Below, one piece after another: positions 10,505 to 22,070 of a stretch of 64,000 bases of DNA; the first letter of the stretch is position 1; each line of letters opens with the position of its first letter. Source of the stretch: Neocallimastix lanati (nom. inval.) (taxonomy: Eukaryota > Neocallimastigomycota > Neocallimastigomycetes > Neocallimastigales > Neocallimastigaceae); the NCBI GenBank assembly GCA_016946835.1, contig JACVTC010000012.1, positions 602,001-666,000 of the forward strand. Direction: 5' to 3'. The notes beneath the pieces were generated by a model. It saw nothing but the letters and a program-made list of their open reading frames with translations, was not told the DNA's origin and did no database searches. Position numbers and translations under genes: made by a program.

Positions 10505-11457
10505 TGTAAGAAATAATAATTATTTATTAATAAATAATTACTATTTCTTAGTCTTTATAATTATTGATAATAATTATAAATTTATTTAAATTATAATTAA
10601 TTCATACATTGAAATATTATTATCAAATTTATTAAAAATATAATTATTCATACACTAAAATAATATTAAAAAATTTATTTAAATAACTATTATATATTCT
10701 TTTATTAATATTATTAATTTTATTTAGTTATTCATTTAATTATCAAGTTAATGTAAACATTAGTTTTATTTATTTTGTACATTGTACATTTAAAAGAACA
10801 ATTAATAAGTTTCTGTATTTTTTAAAGATAGTTTTATGTTAATAAGTTTAGATTAGATTTTAAAAATAAAATTTAGAAAAATAGAATAATTTAGATCATT
10901 CCGGTTATTATTTATTTTTCCTTTTATTTGATGATCTAAATTAAAATTTAGAAAATCGATATATTAAGGTTTTATCCAAATATAAAATAATATATTTGGT
11001 TTTACTTAATATATACGATGATCGATATGAATAGAATATCGATCAAAAAACTTATCTAGTTTTTTCTTCTAATCTTTTTCTAGATAAGATATTTTTTAAG
11101 ATTAGAAAACCCTTTTTATTTAACCTTATTTCCATAAAAAAAATATAAATAAGGCTCTTGATTTCTCTTTAAGAAATCAAGAGTTATTATTATAAAAATA
11201 TAGTTATAATAATAGCAATTTTATATTTTAAACTTTAATAGATTAATAAAACATTTTATTCAAAAACATATTTTTTAAACCAAATTTATCCAAATATTCC
11301 TTCTTTTACTTTTTGTGTTGTTATTATAATTAATTTTATAATAAACTCTCTTTTAGGTAAAATTTTTATTTTTATTTTATTTCTCAACTTAATGAATTAG
11401 TCATTAAGTTGAAGTTAATAATCATATTTAGTAATAGAACTTAGTATGATTATTACA
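10505..11457 (+). repeat. Solo LTR b (TGTAAG family)
   Basis: Runs TGTAAGAAAT..ATTACA, flanked on both sides by the 5-bp spacer CTATA (10500-10504 and 11458-11462), a clean target-site duplication. It holds ATATAAATAAGG, then the CTCTTGATTTC/GAAATCAAGAG hairpin and GAGTTATTATT. Confidence 0.85.
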
Positions 11458-11462
11458 CTATA

Positions 11463-12426
11463 TGTAAGAAATAATAATTATTTACTAATAAATAATTACT
11501 ATTTCTTAGTCTTTATAATTATTGATAATAATTATAAATTTATTTAAATTATAATTAATTCATACATTGAGATATTATTATCAAATTTATTATAATTGTA
11601 ATTATTCATACACTTAAATAATATTAGAAAATTTATTTAAATAATTATTATATGTACACTTATTAATATTATTAATTTTATTTAGTTATTCATTTAATTA
11701 TCAAGTTAATGTAAACATTAGTTTTATTTATTTTTTACATTGTACATTTAAAAGAACAATTAATAAGTTTCTATATTTTATATAATTCTGTATTCTAGTT
11801 TAAAGATAGTTTTATGTTAATAAGTTTAGATTAGATTTTAAAAATAATATTTAGAAAAATAGAATTTAGATCATTCCGGTTATTATTGATTTTTCCTTTT
11901 ATTTGATGATCTAAATTAAAATTTAGAAAATCGATATATTAAGGTTTTATCCAAATATAAAATAATATATTTGGTTTTACTTAATATATACGATGATCGA
12001 TATGAATAGAATATCGATCAAAAAACTTATCTAGTTTTTTCTTCTAATCTTTTTCTAGATAAGATATTTTTTAAGATTAGAAAACCCTTTTTATTTAACC
12101 TTATTTCCATAAAAAAAATATAAATAAGGCTCTTGATTTCCCTTTAAGAAATCAAGAGTTATTATTATAAAAATATAGTTATAATAATAGCAATTTTATA
12201 TTTTAAACTTTAATAGATTAATAAAACATTTTATTCAAAAAACATATTTTTTAAACCAAATTTATCCAAATATTCCTTCTTTTACTTTTTGTGTTGCTAT
12301 TATAATTAATTTTATAATAAACTCTTTTTAGGTAAAATTTTTATTTTATTTCTCAACTTAATGAATTAGTCATTAAGTTGAAGTTAATAATCATATTTAG
12401 TAATAGAACTTAGTATGATTATTACA
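11463..12426 (+). repeat. Solo LTR c (TGTAAG family)
   Basis: A near-duplicate of LTR b in the same orientation, with CTATA on its left and CCATA on its right. It differs from b by scattered substitutions and small indels, so it is a separate insertion or an old unequal-exchange product. Confidence 0.8.
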
Positions 12427-12431
12427 CCATA

Positions 12432-13272
12432 TGTAAAGAATTAAATTTAAACTTAATTAAATTTAATTCTTTTCTACAATTAATACTAATATTAATCGAG
12501 AAATTAAAAATAAAAAAATAAAAGAAAATACTTAAACAAAACTTAAAATAGAGGAAGAGTTTATTATAAAAGATTAGTTAGGTAATTAGTTCAAATAAAA
12601 TTTTTATTAAAATATTTTTTATTAAAAATAATTTTTATTAAGATTTTATTATTTTAAAATAATTAAAAATTTATTTTGTTTATTATTATAATTATATTCT
12701 TATAATAATAACTCTTGATTTTCAAAATAAAGAAAATCAAGAATTATTTATAGTAAAGTTCCAAATCTTAATGAATTACTTTTTAGGAAAAGATTTGGGA
12801 GAAAAACCTAAAAAGTTTAATGATCAATTATTAATAAAATTGATCATACGTTAATTGAATAAAAACCGATATTTTCCAATCGGAAAACTTCAATTAACGT
12901 TTGTTTTATTTAAACAATGTCAATTATACATGACATTGTTTTATTTTAATTAATTTTTTATATATTAATTTATATTAGATTTGTTTAAAATTATATTAAT
13001 GTAACAATTATTTAAATTAAAACTTAACATTTAATTATCAAATGAATTTTAATAAATATAAAAAATATTAATGTTTAATTATTTTAATATTATTAATTAA
13101 TACAATGATAAAGAATAATAATTTTACAATATTAATTTTAAATTATTAATAATAATTTTATATTAAAAATATTTTATAATAAAGTTAATAAATTTTATCA
13201 AATAATTATTTTATTTAATAAAGATTAATAATTATGTTTTATTTTAATAAAAATTATTTATTATTCTTTACA
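12432..13272 (-). repeat. Solo LTR d (TGTAAAG family)
   Basis: Runs TGTAAAGAATT..CTTTACA with CCATA on both sides (12427-12431 and 13273-13277). The core reads in reverse (AATAATAACTCTTGATTTT), so the LTR points left. It is more diverged than a-c. The duplicated CCATA includes the first two bases of the next element (TAATCCGGG). Confidence 0.75.
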
Positions 13273-13275
13273 CCA

Positions 13276-14651
13276 TAATCCGGGACTAGCTTATTTACTT
13301 CAAATAAGCATTTAAAAAAAATGATAATGTTAAGATAATAACTGAATTTCAATTCAATTTCAATTTCAATAATTCAGTTATTTAAATTTCAATATTAATG
13401 AATAATAATATATAATAATTATTATTAAATTAACTTTATTAAAATATTTAGGAATTAGTCTAGGCCAACTAATTACTAAATATTATTAACATATTGAAAT
13501 TAATATATATCAAATAATGTAAACACGTGATTGTCATTAAATTAATTTTTATATTAATTTATTATCAAAATCTTTGAATATTATATTTAATTATAAAATA
13601 TAATATTTAGCTATATTAGATTCTTATATTTTATTTATATTAAATATTTATACTATTATCTTAGTTTATATTATCAATATCAAACTTATATTAATACTAT
13701 TACATATTCATATTAATAATTAATATTTTAATAATTAATTATTTTATATAAATACATGTTTAAATCTTTTGATTAATCCTTTGTAGGATTATTGTAATTT
13801 AAATTATAGTAATAATTATATAAAATAATAATGAAATAAAATATTATTAAGATTAAATAAAATTTATATTTTAAATAAAAACTTATTTATAAAATTTACT
13901 AATAACAATATGTTTTAAATAAGAATAAATTTAAATTATTAATTAATTACTATAATTTGGCATCTTGACCTAATCGTTAAGACCATATTATCATAAATTT
14001 TTGACAGATAAAAAGAAAAAAAATATAAAATATTTATAATAATGAAATTATTTAAAATTAAAATAGTTACAATAAAAAAAAATTTATTTATAATAAAATT
14101 ATTTATAATAAAAATAATTATCTATAAATTGTTTTTAATAAAATAAATACAGAAATATTTAATTCTGTATAAAATTAAATCAATTGACAATACTAACTAT
14201 TATTTTTATTGTTTTCTCTAAAATAGATTATTATTTTCTGTATTCTTTTTACAATAATAAACTTTATGAGAATATAATATTAATAATTTACAAGAATATT
14301 AAATTATATATTAATTGATAAATTAAAATGTTATTAGAATAGATAGTTAAAATATAAATAAATCATTAATAGTTATACAACTATATTTTAAAATAGATAC
14401 TTTAGTATAGGTTAATTTTAAAATATATTAATATTAAAATAACATATAATAATATAAATAAATTTATATGTTAATGTTAAATTCAAGATTCATGTAAAAA
14501 ACTATAAAAGGAAGAAATTTTCTTTCTTTTGAAAAAGGACGACAATAAAATAAAATAAAAAATTATAAAATACTTTTAAACTAATAAAAATTTATTTATA
14601 ATATTTAATATTGTGTTTTTAAAATATTGTGTGTGATCTGTGCCCATATCA
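13276..14651 (+). repeat. LTR-like element U' (TAATNCGGG type)
   Basis: Starts TAATCCGGGA and ends GCCCATATCA, followed by TCCA. The part at about 13338-13995 is repeated with few changes at about 57352-57985 inside element U. Conserved landmarks are AATTCAGTTATTTAAATTTC, TCTAGGCCAACTAATT and GCATCTTGACCTAATCG. No ORF. Probably a solo LTR of the TGNTACGG group. Confidence 0.55.
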
Positions 14652-14655
14652 TCCA

Positions 14656-15573
14656 TGTTAAGGAATGAACAAATAATGTTAATTTTATTATTTTTCATAA
14701 AAATAACTTAACCACTAAAATTAAATTATTTATTTCTTTACTTGGAGAACTTTCTTATGTTTTATTACTGCCAAATTATTACTAATATTAAATTTATTAT
14801 TATTAATATAAATTCTTTATCAATATCAATACTTTATTATTAAAATTAATGCTATATTATTAATATCAATATTATTATCAATATCTAGTTTTATTAATAT
14901 GATTTATTCTATTAATATTTTATTATTAAAGAAAATTTTATTTTACAAATATTACTAATGCAGATTATTTATTATTAATAAAAATTAATATAATTAATAA
15001 TGATTTAAAAATATTTTACTTAAATCCATGATCCTTGTCATTAAAATTATTAATACTTCCTTCCAAAATACACCCTATTTATAATAATATTAATAATAGA
15101 TAATAATCTAAAATGCTTTTATTTAAAAATAGTATAAAATTAAATAATACTCTATTACTAATAGTTCTGTAAAAGTAATAAAATTATTTTTAAAATATAT
15201 TATCACTACAATTAATAATAAATAGTTTAGAATTTAATAATATATAATAATTATTTATTATAATAGAATAGATTATGAATTTATAATCTAAATACAATTC
15301 AAACATGTAACTCTAAAATATTCTAAAGAAATGGCTTGACCATTTCTAACGATAAAAAAAAATACAAATAGATGAGAAAATTGTATTTTAGAGAAATAAT
15401 CTTAAAAAATATAATCTTATTCAAGAAATTAAATTATCTTTAGTTTTAATTGAATAATTTTTATTAAATAAATAAATAAAATATTTTAAAAAAGATATAT
15501 TTTAATTTTTAATTTTTTTTTTATTTTAGTGTTTATTTCTATATTTATTATTAATCTGTCCCGAACCTCAACA
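14656..15573 (+). repeat. LTR-like element DD
   Basis: Starts TGTTAAGGAATGAAC and ends CGAACCTCAACA. The flanks TCCA and TCTA match at three of four bases. The end resembles the EE LTR end (CGAACCATAACA). It is AT-rich and non-coding, and is the outermost recognisable unit of the tRNA-Ser train. Confidence 0.45.
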
Positions 15574-15655
15574 TCTATGATTTTATAAAATTACATGAAT
15601 TAAATGAAAAAATAACAAATAAAATACATGAAATAAAATATTATATATTATAAAA

Positions 15656-16485
15656 TTATAAAAGTGCGTTAGAACCAATAGCCTCTAACTTTTCCCATTC
15701 CTCGATAATAACACCACGTCCATTATTGCGAGAAATAATTTCAGTATTAGTGTTATCAATCGAATCTGTATCTGGAGGTGAAAATCCATACCTTATCACT
15801 TCGACGTCGACGCTCTTGGTAACGGTAGATTCAACGGAATGCCATTTCATCATCAAACTAAAAGATCGACAAATTAATAGTATTACGTTTGTTAGAAACT
15901 CCGCAATCCCCACAAAATACGGAACAGTTGACGAAGTTGAACTTTGTTTAAAAATATTGTCAACTAATTGTCTTTGTTCCCCATCATTAACTTTAATTTT
16001 TGAATATATTGAACGCCCACCAAGAAGTGCACTCAATATATAATAATAAATATTATTATCATAATCCTTTTCTGAATCTAAAAAACATCCAAGGATTTTT
16101 GTTCAATTATCATTATAAACTTCAAAAAGAGATCATCTAGAAAAGGTAAAGATTTATTTCTGTAATTTTCCAATACTTTACAGGCAAAGATCCAGTGAGA
16201 AAAGCTAGGTACACTAACACCACAACAAGGGCAACATTTAGGGCAATCTTCTAAGACGATTTTTCTTTTAATGGAAATACTAATGTCAAATTTAAAACCA
16301 CACCTAATTCGAGAAATCCGAAAGAATCCCAACTGATACTTAGGATATTGAAATGTTAAGTTTCTGATTTCTGAAATAAATCCAAAATCATTCTCCTTGT
16401 AAATAATTGCTTTTTTGGCTTTTGAAGGTTTGAAAGCATCTCTTTCCCAATAAAACTTTTTTATTTCATTTTGTTTTCTTACCAT
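15656..16485 (-). pseudogene. LINE-B C-terminal zinc-knuckle region
   Basis: Two adjacent frames (16078-16485 and 15656-16036) cover the C-terminus. The first has YPKYQLGF, RCGFKFD and the C-x3-CPCC..H..C motif; the second has GGRSIYSKI and KSVDVEVIRYG, colinear with LINE-A and LINE-C. The break between them near 16040-16080 is a frameshift. Confidence 0.7.
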
Positions 16486-17945
16486 TTAATTTCTTATCCA
16501 AAGTCCTTGATTCTTTAGTCCATGAGTAATGTGACATAGTAGGAATATTATTAATGAGATGATTAATAATACATGAAGAATTTTTCCATTTTCTAAAGCA
16601 ACATAATTGAGATATTGTACAGGTAGCTGAAAGAGGAGGTATTCTCAATTCATGAGTAATATCATAGAGACTAACAGAAGAATTGCGAGATTTAAATCCA
16701 TAACTCCAATAAAGTCCTCTATTAATAATTTTTTGAGCTTTAGAACATCTGCTCTTATTTGAACCAAAGAGAAAAGCATAATATATAACAAGACTAAGAA
16801 TAAACGAAATTATAACATATTTCTTCAATGGGAGAGGAACAGATTTATTAATAAGAAATCGAAAGTACAAATTTAACTTGACATTTAAATTACTGTTTAA
16901 TTTGGATTGTATAGGTTTCAGTGATAAAGATTCATCAAAAGGAATACCAAGATAGGTATAGTTGTCAGTTTTAGGTAATTTGTTACTACCAATAAAGAAA
17001 GATGGATCTTTATATTTAACGGTTTAACAAAGTTAATCGGTTTTACAACAGGAGTAGCACACTTATTGATTCCAAAAGTCATTTCATTTTTAATAGCCCA
17101 TTCATGAACTTTATTCAAAATTTTCTTAAGAGCTTGTTTAGATGGAGCAACTAAAACAATATCATCCGCAAAAAGTCCCACCACAACAATATTAAGAATC
17201 TAAATATACACCATACTTATCACAATTATCCAGTACATCATTAATGAACAAATTGAATAAAATAGGAGATAGAGGGCATCTTTGTCTAACACCACGATTA
17301 ATCGAAAATTCTTCTGAGAGATTACCATTAAAAAAAAGCACGAGCTTTAGAAGATAGATAAAGATTCTTTAAAAACAGATGACATTTATCTCTAATTCCT
17401 AGGTTATATAATTTGGTTAGAATATTAAAGATAGGTACAGAATCATAGGCTTTTTTAAGATCGAGAAAAGCAAGATAAGTAAAATTTCCTTGAAATTTTC
17501 TTCTTTGACATATCTCTCTAATTGAAATATATAAACTTATGCATTCTTCTTTATTTCTAAATCCAAATTGTTCAGGTCTAACAAATTTATGTTCAAGGGC
17601 ATATTTAGCAATTCTATTAGTAACAATCTTTGAAATAATTTTTAAACAAACATTAATAAGAGAAATACCACGATAATTATTACAATCCGAAAGATCTCCT
17701 TTTTTTAGAATTGATATTATAGAAGCCGAATTCCACTCTTCAGGGAAATCACCATCCCAGATTTTGTTAAATAATGAAAGTAAACATTTAGCACACTTAG
17801 AGTAGTGATCATCTGAAGAATCATCTTGATTATCGGATAAATCAGATTTACTAAAGAAGGCTTTAAAAAATTCAATCGGAATACCATCGGGTCCAGGAGC
17901 TTTATTATTTTTCATTTCAAGCACAGTGTTTTGAATTTCTTCCAT
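16466..17945 (-). pseudogene. LINE-B reverse transcriptase
   Basis: Three frames carry the RT. 17328-17945 has MKNNKAPGPDGIP, NYRGISLINV, EQFGFRNKEEC and FLDLKKAYDSV. 16918-17184 has GLFADDIVL with both catalytic Asp residues, plus FGINKCATPVVKP. 16466-16870 is the thumb and connection part. Frameshifts lie around 17190-17330 and 16870-16920. Unlike LINE-A, its FADD motif is intact. Confidence 0.8.
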
Positions 17946-18218
17946 AGTAATAGAATCATTAATTTCTAAAGTAAGTTTATTATTAGGATTAGTTCCAAAA
18001 TAAACTTACCCAGTATTCATTATCCAAACTGTGTTGAGTAACATCGGAAGCTAGTTCACTGTAACGTTCAGCAAATCGATTTAATTGATCTGAATGAGAA
18101 AATAAAAAGTTACCCTGCTTGTCCTTTAAAACGCTTTACGAAATAGAATTAGAGTACATAGGGTGAGATGGCTTCTTTAATTTTAACCAAGCACTCATAG
18201 CATTTTTATTACGAAAAG

Positions 18219-18330
18219 AAATATAAAAGAAATATAAAATTGATTAAAGTTAAATAATAAATATATAATAGATATAAAATATTTATATATTATATATATA
18301 ATAATTAAATATAATTATTTTACATTTATG
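18219..18330. repeat. 112-bp AT-only insertion in LINE-B with 11-bp direct repeats
   Basis: The insert is almost pure A/T and sits between two copies of TATTACGAAAA (18208-18218 and 18331-18341). LINE-A is continuous at the matching point. The repeat looks like a target-site duplication. The insert has no obvious inverted ends or poly(A). Confidence 0.5.
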
Positions 18331-19516
18331 TATTACGAAAATCATTACATGTAGATTCTATTGACTGATGAAATTGTTTTGATTTAATAGAAAACTTAAT
18401 TGACCTGACTTTACCACATATATTTTTATATTCACGAAGCAAATTTAAAAATTCATCAAGGCTTTCAAGATTAGAACCTAAAGAAAAATTTTTGATTTCA
18501 TTAAATGCAACATGCTTTTCATGAGAAAGTTTCTTGATATAATAAGGGCAGTGGAAAACTGAGCCTTTAAGATCACAAGGAACTCTAGCATGAACTTTAT
18601 CACCAACTTTATTAGCTGTTTCTATAAATTTATTGACCATTTCTTTAGAACTTAATTCTTTATTATCATCAAATTCATTAAGAAGAATTGAGAAGTAGTT
18701 ACTTGAGAATATTTCATTATACTTTTCATTACACATGCGTTGGGACCATTTGAATCTTCTAGAAGGAGTAGGAGCACGAAAACCTTCTGAGTTATCTTTC
18801 TTACAGGAAAGGATAAGAGGGAAGTGGTCAGATATATCATTGAATGTATTACTAACAGATACCTTATTAATGTATTCCTTTATTTTACAATTAAATAAAA
18901 CATGATCAATACAAGACAATCTACCATCCCGAGCCCATGAGAAATTGAGACCTGATAAGATTTTAGTGAACCACTGATGAGATGATTTATTAAGTAAACT
19001 ATCTAATTGGGATTTAGACATATTAAAGTCACCTACAAGAATAGAAGGTGTATTAGTATGTTTCTTTATTCAATTAGTAATTTCTGAAAAGGCATTCTTT
19101 CTTTCTTCCTTATGAGTGACCATAGGAGCATAAATATTACCAATAGTGCATTTAATTCCCAAAAAAGAAGTAATGTTGACAGAAATGATATACGTATATT
19201 CAAAGGGATCAGGAGAAAATGAACAAGAACGATGTACACTTATACTAAGACCTCTCATACCGGGTATATTTGGATTAGATTTTCGTAAAATTGTATTATA
19301 GTGACAAAGAAATGGGTAATTATTTGAATGTACATTAAGGTATTGGCTATTACCAACCTCTTGCAGGCAAATACAGATAGGTTTAAAAATTTCATTAAAG
19401 TATCTAATATCATCACGTTTTTCATCACTCCATCCATTAATGTTCCAACTGACACAAAGATTAAAGAACTGAGTAGACGGTGAGTAAATACTACTATAAA
19501 GAAAATCTTCAACCAT
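18326..19516 (-). pseudogene. LINE-B endonuclease
   Basis: In one frame from 19516 to 18326, broken only by TGA at about 19067-19069 where LINE-A has Trp (LSQW). Motifs are NLCVSWNINGW, CICLQEVG, LVGDFNMS, SCIDHVLFN and ISDHFPL, followed by the FHCPYYIKKLSHEKH linker. A single G-to-A change explains the break. Confidence 0.8.
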
Positions 19517-19519
19517 TGA

Positions 19520-19896
19520 TTTAATTTCAAAAGAAGAAAATTTGTTGTTAAATTTCTTAACTTCACTGAAAGTTCTGATTTTGTCGGTTTGGATCCAATT
19601 AATTTTATTTATTGGAAGGCAATGGGTAAGAAGAAATAAAATATTTAGGTAATAAATGGGTTTATCCTTAAAATGAAGTAATTTTCCATATTAGGTGTAT
19701 GTTTTTTTGTAATTCCATGAACTATTTCATTGCAATTGGAAATACGTTTACTAAGAAATTCCAAAAGTTTACTAACAGACCATGATTGAAGATCATGAAT
19801 AAAGATAAGAATGAAATCTTTATTCTGAATATCGTATCTTCGAAGGCCACGCCTCAAAACAGGTATAGTTGCTGAATTTGAAGAAGTATTATCCAT
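19520..19896 (-). pseudogene. LINE-B N-terminal region
   Basis: The ATG at 19896 starts MDNTSSNSATIP, aligned with LINE-A's MDTSSS start. Shared blocks are LIFIHDL, NCNEI and YFILRIN. The frame is lost at about 19645, and the following residues up to the endonuclease lie in another frame. Domain unknown. Confidence 0.55.
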
Positions 19897-20420
19897 TTCA
19901 AGAAAGCCTAAAAAATAAAATAAAACAAGAATAAAATAAAAAAATAATAAAAATAATATAAAATAGATAAAAAATTTTTTTTTTTTAATATATATAATAA
20001 AATAAATAAAAATAAAAGAAAAACTAAATTCCCTTTAAATAGTATATAAAAAATATTGGTGTTGAATATATGAAAGCTTGAAATATATAATTGTTCTTGA
20101 TGATTTAATAGATTTTAGACTTTGTAAATAATTGATTTTATCAGGTATTACTGATATAATATTTATAAATTTTCTCAAGGGATAGAAATTTATTGATACA
20201 AAATTACTTGTATATACTGTTAAAATGAATAATTGTTTCTTTTTTATCTTTTGACTGATTGTAATTCTTTCAATTAATAAAGCGCTTTAAGATGTTAAAA
20301 ATTTTCTGTTGAATAATCATAAATTAGCTAAAAGTATATTTAAAAAAGAAAAAATATTAGTAGAGAAAAAAATTTAAAAATAAACTAAGAAAATTACTTT
20401 ATTTAAAAAAATAAAAAATT

Positions 20421-20491
20421 TGCGTTAACCGGTAATCGAACCCGGGCCATTTGCTTGGAAGGCAAATATTCTACCTTTATTCTATTAACGC
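20421..20491 (-). pseudogene. tRNA-Gly (TCC) copy 2, probably decayed
   Basis: A 71-nt match to the copy at 9359 with three changes. Two are in the D-arm/box A region. One turns box B GGTTCGATTCC into GGTTCGATTAC, breaking the conserved G53-C61 pair. The acceptor and anticodon are intact. It is followed by a T run (minus strand) that could end transcription. Confidence 0.7.
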
Positions 20492-20503
20492 TAACGACGA
20501 GAC

Positions 20504-20575
20504 AGGGGCGTTCCGGATTTGAACCGAAGACCTATTGATCTGCAGTCAATTGCTCTACCGCTGAGCTAACACCCC
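20504..20575 (-). tRNA. tRNA-Cys (GCA) copy 2
   Basis: I see no difference from the tRNA-Cys at 9442-9513 over all 72 nt. It is separated from tRNA-Gly by 12 bp with no terminator. Here it is the first gene of the cluster, and element E1 starts at 20593, leaving 17 bp between the mature 5' end and the LTR. Confidence 0.95.
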
Positions 20576-20592
20576 CTTTCTTGACGCCCTTA

Positions 20593-21387
20593 TGTAAGAA
20601 ATTGATATAAATTTTTATAATTTATTTCTATTTCTTATTAATTAATAATTATTTCATAATTATTATTCTTTAAAAAAAATTTATTTCATTTAAAAACAAT
20701 TATACCAATTAATGTATTAATTGTTATATGAAAAAATGTATTTAATATAACTTCTGTATTATTTCATAGAAAAAATGTATTTAATAAAATTTCTGCATTA
20801 TTTTATCCTTCTCTTTTTTATCCTTTTTCTTTTTAATTCTTTTAGTTATTAAAATCGGTTATTAAAGTTTTTCCGATTAATTATAATTGGTTTTATTTAA
20901 TAACACGATGATCAATAAGTATAGATTATTGATCAAAAAATCTTTCCAGTTTTTTCTTCTAATCTTTTTCTGGAAAGAATCATTGTTAAGATTAGAAAAA
21001 TACATTTATTTTTGTAAAAATATAAATAGCTGTTGATTTTCGTCTTTAGAAAATCAAGAGTTATTATTTTAAGAAAAATATAATAACAATAAAAGACATT
21101 AATATTTCAATTAATATAAAATAGTTATTTTAAAATTTGTCAAAAAAAAAAAATAATAAAATATTTAATAATAAAATAGATTAATAAAGTTCTTTTGATA
21201 AAAACATATTTTATTTCTCATTCATTTAAGGTCTATTATATTTTCTTATAATAAACTCTAATTTTAAAGATAAGTATTAAATTCTTATTTTTATTTTAAT
21301 TTTTATTTTACTTTTTTATTTAATCTTAATAGTTTAGTTAATATTAATTATAAATAATAATTTCTATAATTTATAGAAATTATTACA
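20593..21387 (+). repeat. E1 5' LTR
   Basis: Runs TGTAAGAAATTG..ATTATTACA. It contains the family promoter core: GATCAATAAG blocks, a CTTTCCAG/CTGGAAAG inverted repeat, TATAAATAG at 21021, and a TGATTTTC/GAAAATCA hairpin. Confidence 0.95.
21021..21068 (+). promoter_or_regulatory. E1 TATA box and inferred RNA start
   Basis: TATAAAT at 21021 lies 35 bp before AAGAGTTATTATT (21056-21068). E2 has the same spacing (38571 and 38606). That 13-mer is the exact complement of the sequence just inside the LTR, so the RNA probably starts at or near it. Confidence 0.6.
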
Positions 21388-21399
21388 ATAATAACTCTT
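21387..21399 (+). other. E1 self-priming site
   Basis: AATAATAACTCTT begins at the last LTR base. It is the reverse complement of 21056-21068 in the same LTR. No tRNA-type TGG primer site is visible. This matches the arrangement known from Tf1, where the mRNA 5' end folds back to prime reverse transcription. Confidence 0.65.
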
Positions 21400-21504
21400 C
21401 TAGATAATTAGTTAATTGTATTATGATATTGTAGTACAAAAGTAAAAAAAAAAAAAAAAAAAATTATTTTATCCGATCAAATAAATAAATAGATAATATT
21501 AGAG

Positions 21505-21535
<31 letters not shown>

Positions 21536-21571
21536 ATTTTTTCCAATCAGATAAATAAATAATATAATATA

Positions 21572-21619
<48 letters not shown>

Positions 21620-21847
21620 TAGTAAATTATAATTATATAAATTAAATTGTATATATTAATAGATAGTAAAATTATATTATTAAATAAAATAATTATAACA
21701 ATAACAATAATAATAAATACGTAAATTATATACTATAAATTATACTAACAATTAAATTTTTTATATTTAATAATATTAATTTATAATAAAGGATTCTAGA
21801 AGTTATTTCCAAAAATAAACAATATAATGAGAATTAGTACGAACTTT
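21400..21847. other. E1 untranslated stretch with A tracts
   Basis: It has no gene. Three long A runs (about 21443-21463, 21509-21533 and 21574-21613) alternate with AGATAAATAA-type units, and AT-rich sequence follows up to the structured leader. Confidence 0.6.
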
Positions 21848-22070
21848 AGAAGCAGGAGTAGCCTGAGTCTTGTAACTGAGTGATTTCCGGATTAAGTTTA
21901 CCCTTCACGACAAGCTGTGCGGGAGGCTCTGAACTGGTCTGTTTTAATGGTAAACAGATTGCAATCGTGGTGCGCGCGGCAACAAGACACCATTAATAGG
22001 TAAGCTGGTCGTATAGCGCATACTATCACTCAAACTCAGGGGCTTCTGGAAAATTGGTCGGAAATGCTCA
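21848..22070 (+). other. Conserved GC-rich leader RNA, E1 copy
   Basis: Lies in the 5' leader about 190 bp before the gag ATG. Landmarks in order are TTAGAAGCAG, GATTTCCGGATTAAGTTTA, GAGGCTCTGAACTGG, a hairpin (TCTGTTT 21938-21944 with AAACAGA 21952-21958), TTGCAATCGTGGTG, GACACCATTAATAGG, TAAGCTGGTCG and GCTTCTGGAAAAT. E2 keeps all of these blocks although the DNA around them is unrelated low-complexity sequence. A longer pairing, CGACAAGCT with AGCTGGTCG, is possible. Confidence 0.7.

Larger units (their letters stand above)
15574..20370 (-). mobile_element. LINE-B, non-LTR retrotransposon (degenerate)
   Basis: Same architecture and family as LINE-A on the minus strand: N-terminal region, endonuclease, RT with FADD, and Cys/His C-terminus. 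Both ends are approximate. I see no clear poly(A) at the 3' end. The 5' end is placed where sequence similar to the tRNA-Gly 3' flank of module 1 begins (ACTTTATTTAAAAAAA). It has several frameshifts, a Trp-to-TGA stop and a 112-bp insertion in the linker. Confidence 0.8.
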
